A DNA stretch of 6,083 nt from Eubacteriales bacterium. GTDB taxonomy: Bacteria; Bacillota_A; Clostridia; Christensenellales; Aristaeellaceae. Both the position numbers and the translations under genes were made by a program. Below are positions 1-5,548 of the stretch, in pieces (positions within the stretch are counted from its first letter, which is position 1; each line of letters begins with the position of its first letter). The stretch is taken from positions 1 to 6,083 of the forward strand of contig JARKQO010000313.1 of NCBI GenBank assembly GCA_029974855.1, written 5' to 3'. The notes below the pieces were generated by a model. The model worked only from the letters and a program-made list of their open reading frames with translations. It searched no databases and was not told the DNA's origin.

Positions 1-1430
1 CCCTCAAAGGGTTCCTTGAAATCCACAGCCAGCTGCCAGAGGATGCCGTCCGCCGTGGGGGTTTTGTTGACGTTGCTGATGGTGAGGGGCCGGTTGTCCG
101 GCAGCAGCAGCCGGATGTCGCTGACGGCGGAGTTGGTGCGCAAAGTGAACACCAAGGTGGCGGGGGCCTGGGCCTCCCGGAGGGAAACGCCGAAGGATCT
201 CAGATGCGCCAAGTTGGCGGTGGGAGGGCTGCCGTCGGACCGGGGCTCCGCCAGAACCTCCTCCAGAGGCCGGACCCCCTCCTGGCCGGGGGTTTCCTGG
301 GACAGGGTGGAGGCCGCTTCCCGGGTCCTCAGCCGCGCCAAGGTTTCGCTCCAAGTGGGGATGTTGACGGCCTGAAGCTGGCTGTCCACGGCTCCGGTGA
401 AATACAGCGCCATGGCGGAGCCCAGCACCAGCACCGACAGGACCAGGGGCAGCAGGCCGCTGCGCCTTTTTTTCCGGGGCTGTGCCATGGGGGGCGTTAC
501 GGGCACCGTGGCGGGGGTGGGCAAGGGGGCCTGGGGCAGGACCTTGAAGGCGGGGTCCTCCTCATCTTCCCAATCCTCCTCCTCATCCCAGGCGAAGGAG
601 GGGGGAGGCTGGGGGGCCAAGGAAGGCTGCGGGGCGGGGGAGGCGGGCATGACCCCGGGCGGGGAAAAGGAAGGCTGCGGTTCCGGGGATTCGGGCTGGG
701 CCCAGGCCGGCTGGGCCGGTTGGATCGGTGGTGCCGGCTGGCTGGGCTGGATTGGCTGGAGTGGTTGGACGGCCTGGGACTCGGCGGGCGGGCTGGCAGG
801 GGCAAAGGCGGCCGGGGCCTGGGGAGCCCAATAGAAGGGAGGGGGCGCGGCCTGCCCGGGCGCGCCTTCCGTTGGCGGAAGGGCCCCCGGATGTCCCGGG
901 CTTGCCCCATAGGGCACCGCCCCGTAGGGAAGGGGCAGGCCATAGGGATAAAAGCCATAGGGCATGGGGAACTGATACCCCTGGGGCGCTCCGTAGGGGG
1001 GATAGTATCCGGCCCAGGGAGGGGCTGCGGGGGCCTGCTCGTACATAGTATGCGGGGGCTGGGCGGGGGATGGGGTCCCGCCGGGAGGGCTCCAGGGAGG
1101 GGAGGCTTCCTGGGCATAGGCAACAGCCTGGGGGGGCGCAACACTCTGAGGGGACGAAACACTTTGAGGGGACGCAAAATTTTGCGGAGGCGAAATATTC
1201 TGAGGAGGCCCGATATTCTGAGGGGGCGCAACATTCTGGAAAGGCGCAACATTCTGGGGAGGCGGAGCCTCCTGGGGCTCCAGCCTTGCGGAAACGGGGG
1301 GCTCCCGTTGCTCCCAGCGAAGCAGAAGATCGTCGCTCATGGGGCGCATGAGGGGGCTATTTTCAGCATAGGACGGGGAACCCTCCGGGCGGTCCAGGGG
1401 TTGCTGGCCGTATTTCCATTCGTCTGCCAA
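1..1430 (-). CDS. Proline-rich single-pass membrane protein of unknown function (3' end outside window)
   Basis: The frame is open from a stop just upstream (the TGA read on the minus strand near 1469-1467) to the window edge, giving 476 complete codons and no stop. I chose the TTG at 1430 because GAGGAGGGA lies 6 nt upstream; the first ATGs, at codons 28 and 31, have no comparable site. Layout: residues 1-56 mixed; 57-104 eight hexapeptides of the form PPQN[VIF][AGS]; 145-175 five PYG motifs in a Tyr/Pro/Gly stretch; about 190-280 Pro/Gln/Ala-rich; 282-292 an acidic cluster with Trp (DEEEDWEDEED); 319-323 RKKRR; about 325-345 one hydrophobic helix; then a soluble segment whose end (about 425-476) alternates like beta strands. 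The basic residues before the helix suggest N-terminus inside, C-terminus outside. No family was recognised. The N-terminal half is probably disordered; the conserved domain may lie beyond the edge. No enzyme motif is visible. The divergent M42 operon shares its upstream region. Confidence 0.8.
   Translation of the reverse strand, partial: MADEWKYGQQPLDRPEGSPSYAENSPLMRPMSDDLLLRWEQREPPVSARLEPQEAPPPQNVAPFQNVAPPQNIGPPQNISPPQNFASPQSVSSPQSVAPPQAVAYAQEASPPWSPPGGTPSPAQPPHTMYEQAPAAPPWAGYYPPYGAPQGYQFPMPYGFYPYGLPLPYGAVPYGASPGHPGALPPTEGAPGQAAPPPFYWAPQAPAAFAPASPPAESQAVQPLQPIQPSQPAPPIQPAQPAWAQPESPEPQPSFSPPGVMPASPAPQPSLAPQPPPSFAWDEEEDWEDEEDPAFKVLPQAPLPTPATVPVTPPMAQPRKKRRSGLLPLVLSVLVLGSAMALYFTGAVDSQLQAVNIPTWSETLARLRTREAASTLSQETPGQEGVRPLEEVLAEPRSDGSPPTANLAHLRSFGVSLREAQAPATLVFTLRTNSAVSDIRLLLPDNRPLTISNVNKTPTADGILWQLAVDFKEPFE
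1119..1262 (-). repeat. Eight tandem 18-bp units encoding a PPQN-type hexapeptide
   Basis: Eight uninterrupted 18-bp units lie inside the minus-strand gene: 1245-1262, 1227-1244, 1209-1226, 1191-1208, 1173-1190, 1155-1172, 1137-1154 and 1119-1136. In reading order they encode PPQNVA, PFQNVA, PPQNIG, PPQNIS, PPQNFA, SPQSVS, SPQSVA and PPQAVA. The AAT-GTT/ATT core is more AT-rich than the rest of the gene. The units keep the reading frame and differ from each other at several bases, so the array is imperfect. It is a coding repeat, not a CRISPR: there are no spacers. Confidence 0.9.
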
Positions 1431-1436
1431 TGGGAC

Positions 1437-1445
1437 TCCCTCCTC
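1437..1445 (-). promoter_or_regulatory. Ribosome binding site that decides a TTG start
   Basis: On the minus strand the sequence reads GAGGAGGGA, then six bases, then TTG at 1430. This is a near-consensus Shine-Dalgarno at good spacing. The codons after TTG (MADEWKYGQQPLD...) read as ordinary protein. The later ATG codons at 1349 and 1340 lack a site of this quality. Confidence 0.75.
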
Positions 1446-1476
1446 AGCCTGGGATGAGCTCTTTTCTCATTAAACT

Positions 1477-1505
1477 ATCATACAATATTTTCCAAGTTTT
1501 TTCAA
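1477..1505 (-). promoter_or_regulatory. Sigma-A-type promoter for the leftward proline-rich membrane protein gene
   Basis: On the minus strand TTGAAA (1505-1500) is followed by a 17-base spacer and TATGAT (1482-1477). Both boxes are one base from consensus, at ideal spacing. The predicted transcript starts near 1470, giving a leader of about 40 nt that carries the GAGGAGGGA site before the TTG start. The spacer is AT-rich, unlike the surrounding DNA. Confidence 0.7.
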
Positions 1506-1509
1506 TGCT

Positions 1510-1554
1510 GGGAGGAAAGATGCTTGAACCACCTCCGTTGCCATCTTTCCACCC
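1510..1554. promoter_or_regulatory. Inverted repeat between divergent promoters, candidate operator
   Basis: The left arm, GGGAGGAAAGATG (1510-1522), and the right arm, CATCTTTCCACCC (1542-1554), are reverse complements over 13 nt with one mismatch; nine bases in a row match perfectly. The spacer is 19 nt. Arm centres are 32 bp apart, about three helical turns, so both arms would face the same side of the helix. The right arm overlaps the rightward -35 and its spacer, and the left arm lies 4 bp from the leftward -35. Neither predicted transcript includes it, so a DNA-binding protein site is more likely than an RNA structure. The regulator is unknown and not encoded here. Confidence 0.5.
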
Positions 1555-1566
1555 TTGGGGTATAAT
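1538..1566 (+). promoter_or_regulatory. Sigma-A-type promoter for the M42 peptidase operon
   Basis: TTGCCA (1538-1543), a 17-base spacer and a perfect TATAAT (1561-1566) form a near-consensus promoter. Transcription should start near A1573, leaving a leader of only about 24 nt, enough for a ribosome binding site but not for a riboswitch. This also excludes the in-frame ATG at 1555 as the start of the first peptidase, because it lies upstream of the -10. Confidence 0.8.
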
Positions 1567-1596
1567 GGCGCTATCATCCGGAAAGGCGGTATGCCA

Positions 1597-2670
1597 ATGG
1601 ATTTGTTATCCTATTTGCAAGAGGCGGCGGCCAAGCACGGCCCCAGCGGCCATGAGGGCGAGGTGGCGGCCTGGCTGGCGGAGCGGTTCCGCCCCCTGTG
1701 CGACAGGGTGGATGTGGACCCGCTGTACAACGTCATCGCGGTGAAAAAGGCCACCCGGCCGGGGAGCAAGCCCGCGCCCCGGGTACTGCTGTGCGCCCAC
1801 CAGGACGAGATCGCCTTGATGGTGTCCGACATTTTGCCGGACGGCACTTTGCGCATGGGCCAGGTGGGCGGGGTGGACCCGCGCATTCTGCCCGCCAGCA
1901 CCGTGACGGTGCATGCCAGGGCCCAGGACGGAGAGGCCCGAAAGCTGCTGGGGGTGGTGGGGGCCAAGCCGCCCCACCTGCTGGACGAGGCGGAGAGAAA
2001 GCAGAACTACAAGCGGGAGGACCTCTTTGTGGACCTGGGCCTGCCTGTGGAAAAGGCGCGCTCTTTGGTCCATGTGGGAGATTTGATCACCCTGAACGGG
2101 GACACGGTGGAGCTGCTGAATCGCCGGGCCGCGGGCAAGACCATGGACGACAGGGCCTGCGTGGGCGTGATGCTGGACGTGGCGGAGCGGATGCGGAACA
2201 TGACCCATGAGGCGGATTTGTACTTCGCCTGTACCTCCCAGGAGGAGGTGGGCGCCTGGGGGGCCAAGGCGGCCGCCTATACGGTGGACCCGGCCATGGC
2301 CATCGTGCTGGACGTGAGCCATGCCCCCGTACCCCAGAGCAAGCCGGACAGCACCATTCCCCTGGACGCCCCCGCCGCCTCCTACGGCCCCTTTATCCAG
2401 CACAAGCTGCTGGACCGGCTGAAGGCCACCGCCGCCAAGCATGGGGTGAAGCTCAACGCCGAGCATGCGGAGGGCAGGACCTATACCGACGCCGACACCG
2501 TGCAGATCGCCCGGGAGGGGATTCCCTGCGTGTCCCTGAGCCTGCCGCTGAAGTACATGCACACCACCGTGGAGCTGCTGGACATGAACGCCATGGCGGA
2601 ATGCGGGCGGCTCATCGCGCACTTTCTGGCGGAAATGACCCAAGGGTGGGAGGATGAATTATGGAACTGA
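1597..2670 (+). CDS. M42-family metallo-aminopeptidase, first of three
   Basis: This 357-residue cytoplasmic enzyme should remove N-terminal residues from short peptides using two metal ions; M42 proteins usually form 12-subunit tetrahedral shells. The family pattern is complete: H68 and D70 in AHQDE, D184 in MDDR, the pair E216 (general base) and E217 (ligand) in QEEVG, D239 in VLDVSH, and H322 in KYMHT. Length is normal for the family. I chose ATG 1597 because GGCGG lies 7 nt upstream and the N-terminus then aligns with its paralogs before the [GP]SG motif; ATG 1591 (two residues longer) is possible, while ATG 1555 precedes the promoter. AHQDE has Gln where both paralogs have Met, and QEEVGAWGA has AW where they have CR, so this is the most divergent copy of the three. 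The exact substrate cannot be read. The stop overlaps the next gene by 10 bases. Confidence 0.92.
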   Translation: MDLLSYLQEAAAKHGPSGHEGEVAAWLAERFRPLCDRVDVDPLYNVIAVKKATRPGSKPAPRVLLCAHQDEIALMVSDILPDGTLRMGQVGGVDPRILPASTVTVHARAQDGEARKLLGVVGAKPPHLLDEAERKQNYKREDLFVDLGLPVEKARSLVHVGDLITLNGDTVELLNRRAAGKTMDDRACVGVMLDVAERMRNMTHEADLYFACTSQEEVGAWGAKAAAYTVDPAMAIVLDVSHAPVPQSKPDSTIPLDAPAASYGPFIQHKLLDRLKATAAKHGVKLNAEHAEGRTYTDADTVQIAREGIPCVSLSLPLKYMHTTVELLDMNAMAECGRLIAHFLAEMTQGWEDELWN

Positions 2671-3746
2671 AGACCCTTTGCGAGCTCCAGGGACTCAGCG
2701 GGCGGGAGGAGCCCGTGCGCAGGGCGGTATACGCCTTCTGCGTGGAAAAGCTGGGGGAGGACAGCGTGACCATCGACAAAATGGGCAACGTCATCGCCGG
2801 CGTTGCGGGCAAAGACCCTTCCGCGCCCCATGTGATGCTGGCGGCCCACATGGACGAGGTGGGCCTGATGGTGATCTCCGCCACGGAGGAGGGCCTGCTG
2901 AAGGTGCGTTCCATCGGCGGCATTGACCCCCGGGTGCTGGTGAGCAAGCGGGTGCGGGTGGGGTATGACCAGCCCGCAGCTGGGGACAAGCCGGAGAAAA
3001 AAGCGGTCCGGGGCGTGATCGGGGCCATGGCCATCCACCAGCAAACCCCGGAGGACCGCAAGAATGTGCTGCCCGTGGACCAGCTGTATGTGGACATCGG
3101 GGCCAAGGACAAGGAGGAAGCCCTGGCAACCGCCCCGGTGGGCACCCCGGTGACCTTTGACACCCCCTTCCAGGATTTCGGGGAAGGGCTGATTTTGGCC
3201 AAGGCCCTGGACGACCGGGTGGGGGTGTACAACCTGCTGCGGCTGCTGGACGCCCCCTGCCAGGGAAGGACCAGCTTTGTGTTCACCTGCCAGGAGGAGG
3301 TGGGCTGCCGGGGCGCCACCGGCGCGGCCTTCCGCCTGATGCCGGACATGGGCCTTGTTTTGGAGGGCACCACCGCCAACGACGCCGGGGACACCCCGGA
3401 AACCCAGCAGGTGTGCCGGGTGGGGGATGGGGTGGCCATCAGCTTTATGGACAACGCCTCTGTGGCCCAGCCGGAGATGTTCCAAGGCATGCTGGCCTTG
3501 GCCCGGCAAAGGGGCATTCCCCATCAGGTGAAGCGGAGCGTCAGCGGCGGAAACGAAAGCGGGGCCATCCAGCGCAGCGGCATGGGGGCCAAGACCTGCG
3601 TGCTCAGCGTGCCCTGCCGCTACATCCATAGCCCCAGCACCGTCTGCGCCCGGGGGGATGTTCAGGCGCAATATGAACTGGCCAAAGCGTTCCTGGAAGG
3701 GACCCGGCCCTTTTCCCATCTTGCGGGCAAGGAAGGACAGAGGTGA
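2661..3746 (+). CDS. M42-family metallo-aminopeptidase, second of three (Glu at fourth ligand position)
   Basis: The product has 361 residues and the same expected role as its neighbours: cytoplasmic, dimetal peptide trimming. Visible residues are H63 and D65 in AHMDEVG, D184 in LDDRVG, E212/E213 in QEEVGCRGA, and H323 in RYIHS. The residue after the GLVL strand is Glu (E235, LEGTTAND), where both neighbours have Asp. Asp or Glu can fill this ligand position in related dimetal peptidases, so the enzyme is probably active, but this suggests a separate subfamily. The start ATG lies inside the end of the first gene (10-base overlap), with GGAGG at 2649-2653, seven bases upstream, implying translational coupling. 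The C-terminal tail after about residue 348 extends past the paralogs. The stop TGA overlaps the next gene's ribosome binding site. Confidence 0.92.
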   Translation: MELKTLCELQGLSGREEPVRRAVYAFCVEKLGEDSVTIDKMGNVIAGVAGKDPSAPHVMLAAHMDEVGLMVISATEEGLLKVRSIGGIDPRVLVSKRVRVGYDQPAAGDKPEKKAVRGVIGAMAIHQQTPEDRKNVLPVDQLYVDIGAKDKEEALATAPVGTPVTFDTPFQDFGEGLILAKALDDRVGVYNLLRLLDAPCQGRTSFVFTCQEEVGCRGATGAAFRLMPDMGLVLEGTTANDAGDTPETQQVCRVGDGVAISFMDNASVAQPEMFQGMLALARQRGIPHQVKRSVSGGNESGAIQRSGMGAKTCVLSVPCRYIHSPSTVCARGDVQAQYELAKAFLEGTRPFSHLAGKEGQR

Positions 3747-3747
3747 T
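3740..3747 (+). promoter_or_regulatory. Ribosome binding site overlapping the stop of the second peptidase gene
   Basis: GAGGTGAT matches eight bases of the classic anti-Shine-Dalgarno complement and ends four bases before ATG 3752. It contains the TGA stop of the preceding gene (3744-3746), so termination and re-initiation are probably coupled. It also contains a GTG (3743) in frame with the third gene; if that were the start, the ribosome would have to use GGAAGGA at 3731-3737 instead. Confidence 0.7.
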
Positions 3748-3751
3748 CGCC

Positions 3752-4747
3752 ATGTTTGAACTGATCAAGGAAATGGTGGATGTATACGGGGCCAGCGGCC
3801 ATGAAAGCGCCGTGGCGGACGCGGTGGAAAAGCTGCTGGCGGGCAAGGTGGACAGCTTCCGCCGGGACGCCCTGGGCAATCTGATCTGCGAAAAGAAGGG
3901 CGCCAACCCTCAGGGCAAGCGCGTCATGCTCTCCGCCCACATGGACCACATCGGCTTTGTGGTGGTGGCTGTGGAAAAGGAGGGCTTTTTGCGGGTGATG
4001 CCCGTGGGGGGCGTCAACCTGGCGGTGAGCAAAACCCGCCACGTGTCCTTTGGGAACGGGGTTCAGGGGGTGCTGGTGCAGCAGCCCGTGCGGGAGGGGG
4101 AAAACCCCGTGATGAAGCACATGTTTATCGACATCGGGGCCCAGGATGAGGCCGAGGCCCTTTCCATGATCTCCTTGGGGGATACCGCCGTGTACAGCAA
4201 CGATTGCTTCCGCCTGGGACAGCACCGGGCGGCGGCCCCCGCCATGGACGACCGGGTGGCCTGCGCCCTGCTGGTGGCCGTGATGCGGGAGCTGGGCCCC
4301 TGCGAAAACACCGTGATTGCCGTGTTCTCCACCCAGGAGGAGGTGGGCTGCCGGGGGGCGCAAACCGCCGCCTACAGCGTGGAGCCGGACGTGGGCATCG
4401 CCTTGGACGTCACCGCCCATGGGGACACCCCGGAAACCAAGCTCCCGGCGGTAAAGCTGGGGGAGGGCGTGGCCATCAAGATCATGGACCAGGGCAGCAT
4501 CAGCCACCCGGAGGTGGTGAAGGCCCTGCTGGCCGCCGGCGAAAAGGCCGGGGTCAAAACCCAGCGGGAGGTGCTGCCCTTTGGGGGCACCGACGCCAGG
4601 GCCATGCAGCAGAGCCGGGGCGGCATCCCCGTGGGCACGGTGAGCATCCCCTGCCGGTATGTGCACAGCGCCTGCGAGGTGGTGGACCTGCGGGACGTAC
4701 AGGGGGCCAAGGCGCTGCTGCTGGCATACCTGGCATCCTCCGTGTAA
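3752..4747 (+). CDS. M42-family metallo-aminopeptidase, third of three
   Basis: The product has 331 residues and is the shortest of the three. Expected role: cytoplasmic dimetal aminopeptidase acting on peptides. Metal and catalytic residues are all present: H63 and D65 in AHMDH, D166 in MDDR, E196/E197 in QEEVGCRGA, D219 in ALDVTAHGD, and H305 in RYVHS. GGTDARAMQ (about 278-286) is the usual M42 segment before the last His. AHMDH replaces the AHMDE of its neighbour. The region between the two halves of the catalytic domain (about 100-130) is shorter than in the other two and lacks their His-bearing loop. I chose ATG because of the eight-base ribosome binding site and because the start aligns with the other two; the in-frame GTG at 3743 would add three residues. 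No clear terminator follows, so transcription may continue downstream. Confidence 0.92.
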   Translation: MFELIKEMVDVYGASGHESAVADAVEKLLAGKVDSFRRDALGNLICEKKGANPQGKRVMLSAHMDHIGFVVVAVEKEGFLRVMPVGGVNLAVSKTRHVSFGNGVQGVLVQQPVREGENPVMKHMFIDIGAQDEAEALSMISLGDTAVYSNDCFRLGQHRAAAPAMDDRVACALLVAVMRELGPCENTVIAVFSTQEEVGCRGAQTAAYSVEPDVGIALDVTAHGDTPETKLPAVKLGEGVAIKIMDQGSISHPEVVKALLAAGEKAGVKTQREVLPFGGTDARAMQQSRGGIPVGTVSIPCRYVHSACEVVDLRDVQGAKALLLAYLASSV

Positions 4748-4811
4748 GGGCCGCCCCAGGGAGGAAAATCCAATATCCAAAAATTTCTGTCCGTTTGGGA
4801 GTCCGGGGCTC

Positions 4812-4840
4812 TTGCTATTGGCAACATATTCTGATAATAT
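4812..4840 (+). promoter_or_regulatory. Extended -10 promoter for the exported protein gene
   Basis: TTGCTA (4812-4817) is followed by 17 bases and TAATAT (4835-4840), with TG one base before the -10, the extended -10 form. The predicted start is near 4847, giving a leader of about 46 nt that carries TAAGGAG (4875-4881), 11 bases before the ATG. The region is a short AT-rich island in GC-rich DNA. GATAAT at 4833 with a 15-base spacer is a weaker alternative reading. Confidence 0.55.
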
Positions 4841-4892
4841 ATTCACAACCCCAACAAGGGCGGGAAAAATGTTCTAAGGAGCGTATAACAGT

Positions 4893-5402
4893 ATGAAAAA
4901 GGTTCTTTCTATGGTTCTGGTCGTGGCCCTGCTGTCCATGAGCGCTGTGGCGCTGGCTGACACCTATGGCCTGGGCGTCTTCTCCCTCGTCGATAGCCAT
5001 ACCAAGGCCGCCACCGCCGAAGCCGCCGGCAATGCCCAGGTTGACACCACCGTGTGCGCCGTGGTCCTGGACGCCGAAGGCAAGATCGTGGCCGTCCACT
5101 TCGATGTGATCCAGCAGAAGATCGCCTTCAACGACAAGGGCGAAATCGCCACTGAAGTGGGCACCGAATTCAAGACCAAGCGCGAGTTGGGCGAGGAGTA
5201 CGGCATGAAGAAGGCCTCCCCCATCGGCAAGGAAGTGGACGAGCAGATGGACGCCCTGGAAGCCTGGTGCATCGGCAAGACCGTGGAAGACGCTGTGACC
5301 AAGGCCAACTCCGGCGAGGACGCCGACCTGCTGGCTGGCTGCACCATCCACGTGGACGCCTTCATGGCCGCCCTGACCAAGGCCGCCGCCAACGCCAAGT
5401 AA
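4893..5402 (+). CDS. Exported protein of a clostridial family, possibly FMN-binding-like; probably highly expressed
   Basis: The product has 169 residues. It begins with a clear signal peptide: MKK, a hydrophobic core and ALA before D23, so cleavage after A22 is likely. There is no lipobox Cys, so the mature protein of about 147 residues should be released or cell-surface associated without lipid. The mature part has a beta-rich core (VCAVVLDAEGKIVAVHFDVIQ, about 54-74) and a helical part (TKRELGEEYGMK, IGKEVDEQMDALEAWCIGKT, about 95-130), then LLAGCTIHVDAFM. From memory this resembles uncharacterised clostridial exported proteins sometimes grouped with FMN-binding-like proteins; I see no covalent flavin-attachment motif (D-G-x-x-S/T-G-A-T), so cofactor binding is unproven. 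Cysteines are C55, C126 and C150. All 12 Gly codons are GGC, unlike the GGG-rich neighbours, which suggests strong expression. It has its own promoter and a strong terminator. Confidence 0.88.
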   Translation: MKKVLSMVLVVALLSMSAVALADTYGLGVFSLVDSHTKAATAEAAGNAQVDTTVCAVVLDAEGKIVAVHFDVIQQKIAFNDKGEIATEVGTEFKTKRELGEEYGMKKASPIGKEVDEQMDALEAWCIGKTVEDAVTKANSGEDADLLAGCTIHVDAFMAALTKAAANAK

Positions 5403-5431
5403 GAGGACAGGTTCAAGGAATATGGAAAACC

Positions 5432-5461
5432 AACCGGCGCAGCGGAAGCTGCGCCGGTTTT
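5432..5461. terminator. Strong hairpin terminator between convergent genes
   Basis: A perfect 12-bp stem (AACCGGCGCAGC with its complement at 5448-5459) closes a GGAA loop (5444-5447), starting 29 bases after the exported protein's stop. The stem runs into TTTT (5458-5461), only a short T tract. On the minus strand the stem is followed by GGTTTTCC, so it may also stop leftward transcription from the YhfC-like gene, 88 bases away. Confidence 0.75.
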
Positions 5462-5548
5462 GCCTACTGAAAGAGCCCCGTCCGCGTTCGGCTGCGGGGG
5501 GCAGGGGCAGCCCCCTGTCTCCGGAGGCACGCCCCTTGCAAGACGCCC

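Noticed and set aside
497..1252. Minus-strand open frame rich in Arg and Pro
   Set aside because: It is another frame of the same minus-strand gene. The chosen frame continues without a stop to the window edge and contains a membrane helix; this one is a repetitive Arg/Pro shadow.
1119..1262. Possible CRISPR array
   Set aside because: The units are contiguous 18-mers with no spacers, keep the reading frame and encode a peptide repeat.
204..1457. Long plus-strand open frame, Gly/Arg-rich, opposite the proline-rich gene
   Set aside because: It is the antisense reading of CCC/GGC-rich codons; composition is low-complexity, there is no good ribosome binding site, and the minus-strand frame has a promoter, ribosome binding site, helix and ordered segments.
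1555..1596. Upstream ATG start for the first peptidase
   Set aside because: It lies before the TATAAT box, so it would not be in the transcript, and the added residues do not align with the paralogs.
1573..1596. Riboswitch or attenuator in the peptidase leader
   Set aside because: The predicted leader is only about 24 nt and holds just the ribosome binding site.
2481..4846. Two long minus-strand open frames (2481-3719 and 3662-4846) opposite the peptidases
   Set aside because: They are His/Gly/Ala-rich shadows of genes whose plus-strand frames carry complete M42 catalytic motifs.
5497..5515. Hairpin GGGGGC/GCCCCC as a terminator for the YhfC-like gene
   Set aside because: The 6-bp stem has no T tract on either strand and lies in a run of G and C where such pairs are expected by chance.
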